A stretch of DNA of 38,061 bases from an uncultured Lachnospiraceae bacterium (GTDB taxonomy: Bacteria; Bacillota; Clostridia; Lachnospirales; Lachnospiraceae), in assembly GCA_910588285.1 (NCBI GenBank), contig CAJUQB010000050.1:1-38061 (forward strand). Direction: 5' to 3'. The notes beneath the pieces are model-generated. The model saw nothing but the letters and a program-made list of their open reading frames with translations. It ran no database searches and was not told the DNA's origin. Both the position numbers and the translations under genes were made by a program. Positions 23,911 to 32,020 of the stretch are shown here, piece by piece. Numbering within the stretch: the stretch's first letter is position 1; each line of letters starts with the position of its first letter.

Positions 23911-24747
23911 TTAAAGCAGACGGATGTGTTTCTCCGTAATCTCAATCCGGCGCTCCTTGTACAAATGTCCTACCGCACGCTTAAAAGCACCCTTGCTCAT
24001 CTTCATCTCCCGCATAATGATCTCCGGGGATGCCTTGTCATTGAAGGGAAGTACGCCCGCATACTCCTTTAGCACCTCCAGCACTCTTCTGGCATCGGCA
24101 TCCATCTGCATATAGGCCTTCTCCCGCAGCGTCAGCTCCAGCTTGCCGTCCGGCCGCACCTCAACCACCCGGGCATCCACCATGTCGCCGATCCGCAGAA
24201 AGCTGTGATCCTCATGACTTGGGATACGCGCGGAATACCGGTCATCCACAGCCACAAAGGTGCCGAAATTATCACTGAACTCATAGACGCGGCCAGATAC
24301 CATATCCTTGGCCTGGTAGGGCGCATCCATACGCAGCATCTCATAGAGATGCTTCATGCTGGCACAAAGCCTGCTGCTTTTGTCAATATAGAGCCGCACC
24401 AGAATCTGGTCGCCCTCATGAATCCTGCCCAGCTGCTCCCGGTAGGGCAGAAACAGGTCCTTCTCCAGCCCCCAGTCCAAAAAGGCCCCGATCTTCTGGA
24501 CGGAAACCACGTCCAGCGCCGCCAGCTGCCCCATCACAAGCCGGGGCTCCTGGGTGGTAGCGATCAGGCGGTCCTTGGAATCCTTGTAGACAAATACCTC
24601 CTGCACATCTCCTGCCCGGGTTCCCTGGGGCACCTGCTTTCTGGGAAGCAGAATCCGCTTATCTTCCTCCTGGGATTCGGCCAGGTAAACCCCGAACTCT
24701 ACGATCTTCACAACTGTCAGAGGCTGTTTTTCTCCTAATTTAATCAT
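23911..24747 (-). CDS. CvfB-like S1 RNA-binding protein
   Basis: A 278-residue cytoplasmic protein with successive S1-like OB domains and a C-terminal winged helix, the layout of CvfB/YitL. Visible segments are ILLPRKQVPQGTRAGD (domain 1), KIGAFLDWGLEKDLFLP (about residues 84-100), GTFVAVDDRYSARIPSHE (S1 domain 3) and MKMSKGAFKRAVGHLYKERR (winged helix). In Staphylococcus CvfB binds RNA and affects virulence-gene expression; here the role is probably RNA regulation. Its start overlaps the thioesterase stop by eight bases, so the two are co-translated. Length is normal. Confidence 0.9.
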   Translation of the reverse strand: MIKLGEKQPLTVVKIVEFGVYLAESQEEDKRILLPRKQVPQGTRAGDVQEVFVYKDSKDRLIATTQEPRLVMGQLAALDVVSVQKIGAFLDWGLEKDLFLPYREQLGRIHEGDQILVRLYIDKSSRLCASMKHLYEMLRMDAPYQAKDMVSGRVYEFSDNFGTFVAVDDRYSARIPSHEDHSFLRIGDMVDARVVEVRPDGKLELTLREKAYMQMDADARRVLEVLKEYAGVLPFNDKASPEIIMREMKMSKGAFKRAVGHLYKERRIEITEKHIRLL

Positions 24748-25453
24748 GCATTTTCTCCAATTCTATGATGGTGTACACTGCCTGGCTCTCATCAGCCAGG
24801 GATACGGTCACCCGCTGCTCCTCTGCCTTCACAGAAGGGTATATGGTGTCCCCATACACTGCCGATTTTTTATATTCTGCCCGGATACGTCCAATCCCAA
24901 AGCCCTCCGGCAAATATTCCTGGGCCATGAGGATATATTTTCCATTGTTGACATGCTGGTTCGTATCCAGATGGAAACGCTGCACCACAAAGGGTTCCCG
25001 GGCCTCCATGCCCTCCGGAAGCTTCATCTTCCGGGGCCCCTGCTCCATGGGAAGCGCCGGCTCCATCACATACCGGTCCACCATGATCTGGGGCAGCCTG
25101 ACCGGTCTGCCGTTCTCTGTATCTAAGAGAACCCAGGAGGAATTGCCGCAGGCCGTCCGGACCCCTGCGCTGTCCGTCATGGCAAAATTACGGTATCCGT
25201 AAAATCCTTTGAAATCATAGGGCCAGGTGGCAGCCGTGATCACCTCGCCCAGGGCAGGGTAGCGGGCAATCTCAATCTGCCAGGACACCAGCACCCAGGC
25301 CAGGTGATGCTCCTTCAGATAGGCTACGCCGATTCCCAGCTCCTCTGACTGGAAGCTGCTGCAGTCCTGAAAATAATCCAGAATCGCCACCGGGGTGATC
25401 CTTCCCTGGGGGCCTGTCTCACTGTACCGCACTCTGCTGTCAAAGCTATACAT
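24740..25453 (-). CDS. Acyl-[acyl-carrier-protein] thioesterase
   Basis: A 237-residue double hot-dog thioesterase of the Acyl-ACP_TE family, releasing fatty acids from ACP in the cytoplasm. The N-terminal hot-dog helix contains ILDYFQDCSSFQSEELGIG. The second repeat has FHLDTNQHVNNGKYI, with the conserved Asn and His of the active site. ATG 25453 was chosen because AAAGGAAG lies before it and MYSFDSRVRYSE is the family start; the frame is open up to 25531 through the tRNA terminator. It overlaps the CvfB-like gene by eight bases and heads a five-gene minus-strand run. Confidence 0.9.
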   Translation of the reverse strand: MYSFDSRVRYSETGPQGRITPVAILDYFQDCSSFQSEELGIGVAYLKEHHLAWVLVSWQIEIARYPALGEVITAATWPYDFKGFYGYRNFAMTDSAGVRTACGNSSWVLLDTENGRPVRLPQIMVDRYVMEPALPMEQGPRKMKLPEGMEAREPFVVQRFHLDTNQHVNNGKYILMAQEYLPEGFGIGRIRAEYKKSAVYGDTIYPSVKAEEQRVTVSLADESQAVYTIIELEKMHD

Positions 25454-25479
25454 CTGTTCTTCCTTTCTGCCGCTCATAG

Positions 25480-25517
25480 ACAAAAGACCACCACTCGCAC
25501 TCACAAGTGATGGTCTG
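25480..25517 (-). terminator. Rho-independent terminator of tRNA-Gln
   Basis: On the minus strand AGACCATCAC (25517-25508) pairs with GTGGTGGTCT (25494-25485), allowing one G-U pair, then TTTTG. It begins four bases after the tRNA and precedes the thioesterase ribosome site. Confidence 0.8.
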
Positions 25518-25520
25518 TAG

Positions 25521-25592
25521 CTGGCCCACAAGGATTCGAACCTTGAAATGACGGAGTCAGAGTCCGTTGCCTTACCATTTGGCGATGGGCCA
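25521..25592 (-). tRNA. tRNA-Gln (anticodon CTG)
   Basis: A complete cloverleaf of 72 bases can be folded on the minus strand. The acceptor stem is TGGCCCA (25592-25586) with TGGGCCA (25528-25522), discriminator G. The D arm is GCC...GGC. The anticodon stem ACGGA/TCCGT encloses loop CTCTGAC, with anticodon CTG for the glutamine codon CAG. The T arm is CAAGG-TTCGAAT-CCTTG. The CCA end is not encoded. A terminator follows at once. Confidence 0.95.
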
Positions 25593-25704
25593 TTGTTTTC
25601 TCAACACGATAGATTATATCTCAGCTGTAATCAGAATGCAAGTCTTTTTTTCAATTTTTTCAAAAAAATTTTTTATAATATTTTTCAGCAGCCTTTTTTC
25701 AGTA

Positions 25705-25750
25705 AAAGAACGCTTTGCCAGGCCTCCTTCCAGCCCGGCAAAGCGTTCCT
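25705..25750 (-). terminator. Rho-independent terminator of the SLC13/FAD operon
   Basis: Perfect 11-base stem: AACGCTTTGCC (25747-25737 on the minus strand) and GGCAAAGCGTT (25719-25709), followed by CTTTTACTG. It lies just past the permease stop codon and well before the tRNA. Confidence 0.8.
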
Positions 25751-25767
25751 CGTGTCTCAATCCATAA

Positions 25768-27231
25768 TTACGGAAGTATATAGCTCAAAATAATCCCCAC
25801 GACAGAGGCCACCACCATAAATCCGGCCAGCACAATCAGCCCCTTGGTCCACAGCCATTTTGCGTCGATTTCCTCCCGGCTGATAATCAGCGAGGAATAA
25901 ACAGACCCCGTAGCCGTCAGGTAGGCAAGATTGGCACAAATCCCAAACAATGTTACCATCACCGTGGCGCTTACGCCCCTTTCCACCTGCATCTGGCATA
26001 CAAAGGGCAGCACGGAGGCCACGCAGGCCAGGGTCAGGGGAAGGCCATTGAGGAAATTGGTGGCAAAGGTGATGACTACAACCACCAGAATAATCATCAC
26101 CGGCAGGCTCATATTCCCGAAAATCGGCGAGATCAGCTGCACAATCCAGGTACGGATCCCGTATTCCTCTGCCGCCATGGCGGAGCCCAGCATGGAAAAG
26201 GCCCCGATCATCGTCACAACCACCCACATCGTATCCTTCAAGATGGCCTGCGGCACTAGAATCGGCTCATCATCCACTTTAAATATGGACAATACCGCGA
26301 TTACCACCAGCCAGATCCAGATCGCACCCAAGGAAGTCAGCGCTCCGATTCCCGGAAGGTGCGGCCAAACAGAGGTCACCACCAGGTCTGCCACACAGAA
26401 GAAAAATGCAATAATCAGAATGATCTGTCTCTTGTTAAAATGGTCGCTAATCTCCTTCAATGACTCTACTTTGGCTACATCCAGATCCCTTAGAGGCTTC
26501 AGATTCACCTTGAATACCTTTCCCAGCATAACCGTATACACCAGAAGCCACAGGGCCAGCAGGGTGACAGTTGTCAGGAAATAGGTAAGATTACTGAAGG
26601 CCAGCTGGTATTCCCCCATAACAGAATTGGCCATCCCAATGGTAGTCAGCTGAATTCCCATAAAGGGAAGGGCATAATTGCCCATACAGGCCATGTAAAT
26701 TCCCAGCATCATAAATTTCATGAAGGAATCATTTTTCTCATATCCGCACACGTCCCGGATGGATTCCAGCAGGCTGAACATGAGAATCAGCGCCGGCGCA
26801 AATTTTAAAAACATGGAGATTACAAAGGTGGTCAGAAGCAGCACATAGATCAGCAGCAGCGGCCTTCCCTTGATGGCCTTCATGGTCATCATCTTCTTTG
26901 CCACAATGGACATCGCCCCTGTTTCTTTCAGCCCAATACAAAAAGCCGATACGAAAATAAAGGTTGCAACCGTGGAGCTTCCCAGCCAGGATACAATGGC
27001 ATCATTCCCAGTGGTATACCCGCAGATGATCATAGCTGCCATAGCCAGGATTGCTGCAAAAAACATCTGGTTTGTCAGCACGGTCAGCAGAATCACGCCG
27101 ATAAAAATTCCCAGAATGGAGACCCCGATGTCCGTAACCGGTCCAAAGGGAGCGACCACCATTCCAAATCCAAAAATAATCAGCACTGCAATCAGGTCTA
27201 TGATATAAATTGCCGTCTTATTTTTTACCAT
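25768..27231 (-). CDS. SLC13-type anion permease
   Basis: A 487-residue membrane protein with about twelve hydrophobic segments, in the DASS/SLC13 or related ion-transporter group. The two-fold repeat shows as VSWLGSSTVATFIFVSAFC (first half) and NMSLPVMIILVVVVITFATN with FLNGLPLTL (second half); ATGSVYSSLII is near the end. Such carriers move di- or tricarboxylates, sulfate or similar anions, often with sodium. ATG 27231 was chosen because GGGAGGG lies before it and hydrophobic family sequence follows; the frame is open upstream across the FAD gene end. It starts 13 bases after the FAD oxidoreductase, so the transported anion may be that enzyme's substrate or product. Confidence 0.85.
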   Translation of the reverse strand: MVKNKTAIYIIDLIAVLIIFGFGMVVAPFGPVTDIGVSILGIFIGVILLTVLTNQMFFAAILAMAAMIICGYTTGNDAIVSWLGSSTVATFIFVSAFCIGLKETGAMSIVAKKMMTMKAIKGRPLLLIYVLLLTTFVISMFLKFAPALILMFSLLESIRDVCGYEKNDSFMKFMMLGIYMACMGNYALPFMGIQLTTIGMANSVMGEYQLAFSNLTYFLTTVTLLALWLLVYTVMLGKVFKVNLKPLRDLDVAKVESLKEISDHFNKRQIILIIAFFFCVADLVVTSVWPHLPGIGALTSLGAIWIWLVVIAVLSIFKVDDEPILVPQAILKDTMWVVVTMIGAFSMLGSAMAAEEYGIRTWIVQLISPIFGNMSLPVMIILVVVVITFATNFLNGLPLTLACVASVLPFVCQMQVERGVSATVMVTLFGICANLAYLTATGSVYSSLIISREEIDAKWLWTKGLIVLAGFMVVASVVGIILSYILP

Positions 27232-27244
27232 CTGTCTCCCTCCC

Positions 27245-28726
27245 CTACCATTGCCGGAAATTCTTAAAATATTCCGGATTTGTCTTAGCTTCCTTTGCCA
27301 TATCCGTAAAAAGCCCATACTCATGCGCCTCGCAGCACTCCGTGTAGGAGGGATCCACACCGGGATGACGGGGCAGGGGAACATCCTGCTCCACCAGGAG
27401 ATCCTGTACCTTCCGGATATCTACACTCCGGGCCGTCGTTCCATCCGCCGCTGCCACTGCCGCCGCAATGCCTGCTGCCTGGCCGGTTCCCACACACTGG
27501 GGAATCAGGTTCAGCCAGTCAATGGCCACCTCGTTTGCCCCAAAATGCCTGCCCGGCGCCAGCAGGTTGTCAATCCCTTTGGGAAGGATTGCGCGGTAGG
27601 GAATCTCCACCGGGCCGCAGTCATTGATCTGACAGATGGTAGAATGCCAGGCGATCACGTCGTCGAACCTGGATGCAAAGGCAAAATCCCCCGGATTCAT
27701 CACATATTCTGCGTCCAGCCTGCGGCTGCAGCGGTTTCCCGTCTGGGGTGCAATATCATAGAGATATGCATTGCCAAAGGCTGTGGGAATTGCCTCCTTC
27801 AAATAGGCAATCACATCCCGGATGGTGTCTCTTGTGGCCATCTCTGTTTGGGTCAGGTCCTTTATTTTCGTACAGTCCATATCCCCATGCCAGTTATTGA
27901 TCCAGCACATGTCGTTCTGGTTGGTGGGCAGCGGCATGGAATTGAACCCTGCAATCCTGGTAACACATTCCCGCACCTTCATGGCCAGCTCCGGCCGGGA
28001 CCGTCTCCACTCCTGGTACAGATTCCAATCAATCCCAGCGATCCGGTACACCAATGCAGTGGTGGCGGAACGTGTCCTGCCATCCGCCAGGCTGAAATAG
28101 GGCGCTCCGGTCTGGCTGTACAGATCCCCGTCCCCGGTTGCATCAATGACAATCTTGGCCATCAGGGCCCTTCTCCCCTCCTTGCTCTCAAAAATCACGC
28201 CCTTCACCTGGCTGTTTTCCACAATGGGCTTTGTTCCCCAGCAATGGCAGTAGACCCGGATCCGGTCACGCTCCTCCAAAAGCATCTTATCCAGCTCAAT
28301 TTTCAGCTGGTTCGGCTCAAAATACACGGCCCGTACCAGCCGGTTGGGTGAATTCACATTCCGGCTGACGCAGTCATGGATATTTTTCCAGGCATCCACC
28401 AGCAGCGGATCCGTACTGCCCAGCCGTCTCATGGCGGGTCCCCGCACTGCCCCCGGTATTGCCTCCAGCCTGGTAAACCACTCCTCCTGCAGGCCGCGGA
28501 CAAAGGACTTCTCATACCAGCTTAGGTCCGGCACCATAATGACATAGCCCCCGGTAACGTCTCCCCCCATGTAGCCGTAACGCTCCATAAGCACCACATT
28601 TTTACAGCCCGCCCGGGCCGCCGCAATTGCTGCCGAGTGCCCGGCTGCACCGCCGCCTACAACCAGGACCTCACATTCGTCGAACACCGGTATTTCCGCT
28701 GCCGGCTCCAAATAATTTTTACTCAT
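27245..28726 (-). CDS. FAD-dependent oxidoreductase (FAD_oxidored family)
   Basis: A 493-residue flavoenzyme. The dinucleotide fold CEVLVVGGGAAGHSAAIAAA (about residues 18-37) binds FAD. IDATGDGDLYSQTGAPYF (about 203-220) and LLAPGRHFGANEVA with GTGQAAGIAAAVAAAD near the end complete the FAD site. No signal peptide is present, so it is cytoplasmic. The family is broad and the substrate is unknown. Gene order with an SLC13 permease downstream (13 bases) and a LysR gene upstream suggests oxidation or reduction of an imported organic anion. An AGGAGG-like site precedes ATG 28726. Length is normal. Confidence 0.85.
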   Translation of the reverse strand: MSKNYLEPAAEIPVFDECEVLVVGGGAAGHSAAIAAARAGCKNVVLMERYGYMGGDVTGGYVIMVPDLSWYEKSFVRGLQEEWFTRLEAIPGAVRGPAMRRLGSTDPLLVDAWKNIHDCVSRNVNSPNRLVRAVYFEPNQLKIELDKMLLEERDRIRVYCHCWGTKPIVENSQVKGVIFESKEGRRALMAKIVIDATGDGDLYSQTGAPYFSLADGRTRSATTALVYRIAGIDWNLYQEWRRSRPELAMKVRECVTRIAGFNSMPLPTNQNDMCWINNWHGDMDCTKIKDLTQTEMATRDTIRDVIAYLKEAIPTAFGNAYLYDIAPQTGNRCSRRLDAEYVMNPGDFAFASRFDDVIAWHSTICQINDCGPVEIPYRAILPKGIDNLLAPGRHFGANEVAIDWLNLIPQCVGTGQAAGIAAAVAAADGTTARSVDIRKVQDLLVEQDVPLPRHPGVDPSYTECCEAHEYGLFTDMAKEAKTNPEYFKNFRQW

Positions 28727-28884
28727 AAAACACTCCTCCTTCCTTTTGTGATCTAACTATACCATCCCAAAGGAAGAAGAAAGTTTCTAAATCATTTTAT
28801 AATAATTTCCAAAATAAAAATTATTAAACCTGCACTCATCCAGGAATCCTGTGAAGCCCCATTTGACCGCAGCATCATTCTATG

Positions 28885-29193
28885 AGCTGCCCGGCAAATG
28901 GGGCGTTTCAAAACTGTGATTGGCAAATGGAACAAATTTTATCCCGATTTGCGACTGTGAAGAATCTTAGAGCCCCTTGATGTTCTTCCTGATTCCAGCA
29001 ATTTGGCGGCACGGATGCCGCCGAAAGCCCGATCTGCGCCATGGATGGCGCATAGAGGGCGGCTGCGTCCGGAGCCATTGCCCTTCTTAAGAACATTTAG
29101 GGGCTCTTAGATTCGGAACCCGGAGCATAAGAGGGATACAATTTGTGCCATTTGCCATGCACAATATGCAAACGCCCCATTTGCCGGGCAGCT
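28885..29193 (-). mobile_element. MITE-like 309-bp nested inverted-repeat element
   Basis: The gap 28727-29254 has no convincing gene. It holds a large imperfect palindrome. Outer 24-base arms at 28885-28908 and 29170-29193 are perfectly complementary (AGCTGCCCGGC and CAAATGGGGCGTTT in the left arm). Inner arms 28922-28945 with 29133-29156, and 28965-28987 with 29089-29111, also pair with few mismatches. The centre has smaller hairpins (GGCGGCACGGATGCCGCC; TGCGCCATGGATGGCGCA). A transcript would fold into a cruciform-like rod of about 110 bp. No transposase and no clear target duplication are seen. A MITE or a structured RNA is possible. Confidence 0.65.
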
Positions 29194-29254
29194 ATCCCAT
29201 ATAAAAAGGGCATCACCCTGCACCTGTGAAACCCTTTTCTTTCTATGCAAATTT

Positions 29255-30220
29255 CTATGCAAGCAATGTCCGGATAAATTCCCCCAGCACCTTGATCTCT
29301 GCCTCTCCTCTGTCCCTCCGATAGATCAAATCATATCTAATATGGTAAGGCATGTCTGAAATCACAGCATATTTCAGCCGGTCATTGTCCCGAAGCCCCG
29401 CAGGCAGCACGGCAAGGGACACTCCCTTGTTTTTTACCAAGAGAGCCGCCTTGATGTCTGCCAGATTCGTGTCCTGGATCAGGACGTCTACCTTCTCGAT
29501 GCTCGGAACAAAGTCTCTCATCATACAGGCCTTCAGGAAATTTCCATTGACCTGATAGGAGCTGTCCATCTGCTTCTCCTTGTGCATATCGCTTAAGCTG
29601 ATCCCAAACAGAAACTTCTCTGTCTTCAATTCCCAGAGGGTATAGCTGTCCTTTGTGATCCGCGGATTCTGCTTTCCTGCAACCACTGAGACAGGAACCG
29701 TACCGATATACACCCCGGCCAGATCCCCTTCCAGGGCATATTCCCTGCTGTCCCCCTCCCATTGATGCCACATCCCCAGCATAACGTCCCGCTTTCCGGC
29801 CCGCAGCAGCTCCTTACCGTGCACATAATCCTCCCGAAAAATGGTGATCTGGTACTCTGGATGTGCCTGATAGCATTCTGACAGCAGATTGGAAATCGCC
29901 ACGGAGCCCATCAAATTCCCGTCTACACTCATTGTGATATTTGTCTTGCTCATAGAAGCTCTGGGCTTTACTGCCCTCTCCAGCTTGTCGTACTGGCTGA
30001 CAATGCTTTGGATATATTCCAGCCCCCTGACTCCTGCTTCCGTCAATACGACATCCCGATTATGTGCATACCGCACAAACAGCTCGGTCTGCAGCTCCTC
30101 CTCCACCGCCTGAATCTGCTTTGTGACCGTGGAGCAGGAGCAGGGGATCTGCGCGGCGGCTCTTTTGAGGCTTCTAAGCTGTGCTACCGCAAGAACGGTT
30201 TTCAAATATTCGATCTTCAT
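29255..30220 (-). CDS. LysR-family transcriptional regulator
   Basis: A 321-residue regulator. The N-terminal winged helix-turn-helix lies at about residues 3-62 (LRSLKRAAAQIPCSCSTVTKQI, then VEEELQTELFVR). The C-terminal effector domain begins near residue 90 (NITMSVDGNLMGSVAISNLL) and has the usual two lobes. It is 12 bases past the YigZ gene on the same strand. Downstream, beyond the hairpin element, are the FAD oxidoreductase and SLC13 permease genes, which it likely controls in response to their substrate. The recognition helix carries Cys-Ser-Cys, unlike most LysR proteins. An AGAGG ribosome site precedes ATG 30220. Confidence 0.9.
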   Translation of the reverse strand: MKIEYLKTVLAVAQLRSLKRAAAQIPCSCSTVTKQIQAVEEELQTELFVRYAHNRDVVLTEAGVRGLEYIQSIVSQYDKLERAVKPRASMSKTNITMSVDGNLMGSVAISNLLSECYQAHPEYQITIFREDYVHGKELLRAGKRDVMLGMWHQWEGDSREYALEGDLAGVYIGTVPVSVVAGKQNPRITKDSYTLWELKTEKFLFGISLSDMHKEKQMDSSYQVNGNFLKACMMRDFVPSIEKVDVLIQDTNLADIKAALLVKNKGVSLAVLPAGLRDNDRLKYAVISDMPYHIRYDLIYRRDRGEAEIKVLGEFIRTLLA

Positions 30221-30232
30221 AGCATGCCTCTC

Positions 30233-30895
30233 TTATCCAAAAATCTTAATCTGTCCGTCCACCACTGCAAAATCCACCGCATCCCCTGTCAGGCACTTCG
30301 CTGTCCCGCCGGTTCCCTCGGTAATCTCCTCCAGCACCCGCCTGCACTCCGCCTCCGGAACCACAGTCTTCACCTCCACCTTGTCGGTGTAGACAGCCTC
30401 CTGCTGCACCAGACCGTGATTTCCCAACAGGTACAGGATCCTGCCGATACTGTTGTAATCCGTCTCTATGGCCAGGGGAATCCCCCTCTGCAATTCCAGC
30501 ACTACACTGGCAGCAAGGCCTGCCTGCACTGCCCCCTGATAGGCCCGCACCAGGCCTCCTGTCCCAAGGAGCGTACCGCCGAAATACCGTGTCACCACCA
30601 CCGCCGCATTGTGAATCCCTTCCTTCAGAAGGACCTCCAGCATGGGCCGCCCGGCAGTTCCCTGGGGCTCCCCGTCGTCGCTGCACCGCTGAAGCTGCTG
30701 CTGGTCTCCCAGCACATAGGCATAGCAGTTGTGCCGGGCATCCCAGTAGCGCTTCTTCTGCTCTGCCAGAAAGGCCAGGGCCTCCTCCTCACCTGCTATG
30801 GGCAGGAAGGTGGCGATAAACCGGGATTTTTTCTCCACGATCTCGCCGGTTCCGCCCTGATATATAATTTTGTAGGAATTTGATCCTGCTTCCAT
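30233..30895 (-). CDS. YigZ/IMPACT-family protein
   Basis: A 220-residue UPF0029 protein. The IMPACT domain has EKKSRFIATFLPIAGEEEAL, ARHNCYAYVLGD and SDDGEPQGTAGRPML (about residues 71-85). It is followed by VVVTRYFGGTLLGTGGLVRAY (about 98-118) and a C-terminal ferredoxin-like domain. The eukaryotic relative IMPACT inhibits Gcn2, and bacterial YigZ is thought to bind nucleic acid or ribosome-linked factors; its exact role is unsettled. GGGGG lies ahead of ATG 30895. A promoter (30922-30951) created or left beside the AbiEii scar probably drives it. LysR follows after 12 bases. Confidence 0.92.
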   Translation of the reverse strand: MEAGSNSYKIIYQGGTGEIVEKKSRFIATFLPIAGEEEALAFLAEQKKRYWDARHNCYAYVLGDQQQLQRCSDDGEPQGTAGRPMLEVLLKEGIHNAAVVVTRYFGGTLLGTGGLVRAYQGAVQAGLAASVVLELQRGIPLAIETDYNSIGRILYLLGNHGLVQQEAVYTDKVEVKTVVPEAECRRVLEEITEGTGGTAKCLTGDAVDFAVVDGQIKIFG

Positions 30896-30921
30896 TGTTT
30901 TCCCCCATAAAATTTTTCTTC

Positions 30922-30951
30922 ATCTTACCACAGATACACCGGATGCCGCAA
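30922..30951 (-). promoter_or_regulatory. Probable promoter of yigZ
   Basis: On the minus strand, TTGCGG (30951-30946) and TAAGAT (30927-30922) with an 18-base spacer, about 27 bases before the yigZ start. The -35 abuts the end of the recognisable AbiEii fragment. Confidence 0.5.
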
Positions 30952-30958
30952 GAGGGCG

Positions 30959-31040
30959 TAATCTCTTTCATAGCGTTCTTACGGTCATACACATTCTCTA
31001 CATGATAGCTTTTCAGCATCTGTTCAATAACTGCGCTCAT
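30959..31040 (-). pseudogene. AbiEii toxin stump (first 27 codons)
   Basis: ATG 31040 begins MSAVIEQMLKSYHVENVYD followed by RKNAMKEI, which is the start of AbiEii-type nucleotidyltransferase toxins (normally 230 or more residues). After residue 27 the sequence becomes unrelated and runs into the yigZ promoter and gene start. The nucleotidyltransferase core is absent, so no toxin is made. Its start overlaps the AbiEi stop by four bases, as in intact AbiE operons. A deletion with an end near 30959 removed the rest. Confidence 0.75.
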
Positions 31041-31624
31041 TTCTGCATCCTCCTTAACAATGTTGCCAGCTTTTTCGTATTTGTTGAGCGGTATCGTTCG
31101 GAAAGAAAGGCCACCTTATCTGCATCCAGTTTCAGAAGCTCTGATTCCTCAATTCGAAGATTCTCTGCCAGCAATACGGCAAGTATTTTTGTATTGGGGA
31201 CCGGTTGCATCGTGTAAAGCTTATCGCAAAGTGCCTTCTCTGATTGTGCGATACGGTAAAAATAGTCTCCCTCCTGCACCAGCTTTAGTTCCAGCGGAAA
31301 CGCTGCCGACGGAATATCACGATAAGTAAAGGAGCCGAAGCTTGTTTCATATTTCTTCTTCTTTCTCTTTTCAAACGTGGCGCAAGTGATTGTATATACT
31401 GCCTCCGGGATCAAGCCATGATAAGACAGCGCATACTCAAACGAAATGTAGGACGGACCGTAAATACTACCTGCCAGCAAATATCCCGGTACATTCTTGT
31501 CCGTTTCATACAAACCTTTTGTGACCTGGAAGTATTTCCCCTGCTTAACCATACGGGAAAGCTTTGCTTTTGGGTTCCCGTAGCTGCTCAGTTCTTCAAG
31601 AAGCATATCTGTCGTTTTTATCAT
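31037..31624 (-). CDS. AbiEi-family antitoxin (type IV toxin-antitoxin)
   Basis: A 195-residue protein of the AbiEi type: an N-terminal winged helix (LLEELSSYGNPKAKLSRMVK, then GKYFQVTKGLYET) that binds DNA, and a C-terminal domain with SYISFEYALSYHGLIPEAVY and RIAQSEKALCDKLYT. AbiEi proteins repress their own operon and protect against the AbiEii nucleotidyltransferase. Here it is intact while its partner is a 27-codon stump. A matching inverted-repeat operator lies over its promoter (31627-31667). The gene is more AT-rich than its neighbours, which suggests transfer with a mobile element. Confidence 0.88.
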   Translation of the reverse strand: MIKTTDMLLEELSSYGNPKAKLSRMVKQGKYFQVTKGLYETDKNVPGYLLAGSIYGPSYISFEYALSYHGLIPEAVYTITCATFEKRKKKKYETSFGSFTYRDIPSAAFPLELKLVQEGDYFYRIAQSEKALCDKLYTMQPVPNTKILAVLLAENLRIEESELLKLDADKVAFLSERYRSTNTKKLATLLRRMQK

Positions 31625-31626
31625 AA

Positions 31627-31672
31627 TTTCACCTCATAGTATCATTATATGAGACTATGAGGTGAAAATCAA
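31627..31672 (-). promoter_or_regulatory. abiEi promoter with inverted-repeat operator
   Basis: On the minus strand, TTGATT (31672-31667) and TATAAT (31649-31644) are separated by 17 bases. Two perfect 14-base inverted arms, TTTCACCTCATAGT (31627-31640) and its complement (31654-31667), lie on both sides of the -10. A dimer bound there would cover the promoter. AbiEi is known to repress through inverted repeats in its promoter, so autorepression is likely. Confidence 0.8.
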
Positions 31673-32020
31673 GCATTTTTAAAACCATTGCATTCACATC
31701 GAAATAATGCCATTCCATTTCCTTCATTCACATCTGCTGTTTTAGCTCCGCCATGCTGCTGACCACCCGGCTTCCGATCCTGCGGCCATGGGATTATCAT
31801 CTTATCAGAAGCGTACCGTGCCATGGGCGGAAGGGCAGCCTACGCCCAAAAAGAAGGCCGCTTTTGTGCCTCCCCTTCCGTAAATGAGGCAGCTCCTGTG
31901 CTTAACCTCCCATAAACTGGGGATAATAGAACATTAAGGAATTTTTTCTTTATTTCATCTTATATTTTTGGTATAATAACAGGATAGCTTATCTCACATT
32001 TTATTGAAAAGGAGGCTAAT
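31673..32020 (+). other. Intergenic gap with the PBP promoter and one unassigned short open frame
   Basis: This stretch separates abiEi from the divergent penicillin-binding protein gene. A -10 TATAAT (31972-31977) with a weak -35 TTTATT (31949-31954, spacer 17) lies about 45 bases before the PBP start, which has AAAGGAGG. A 50-codon open frame without ribosome site runs 31763-31915 (it includes YAQKEGRFCASPSVNEAAP); I do not recognise it. GGAAGGG/CCCCTTCC could form a loose hairpin at 31829-31879. Nothing else is evident. Confidence 0.55.

Noticed and set aside
28908..29096. 62-codon gene on the minus strand inside the hairpin element
   Set aside because: It spans the palindrome, has no ribosome site and no recognisable domain; more likely a by-product of the repeat.
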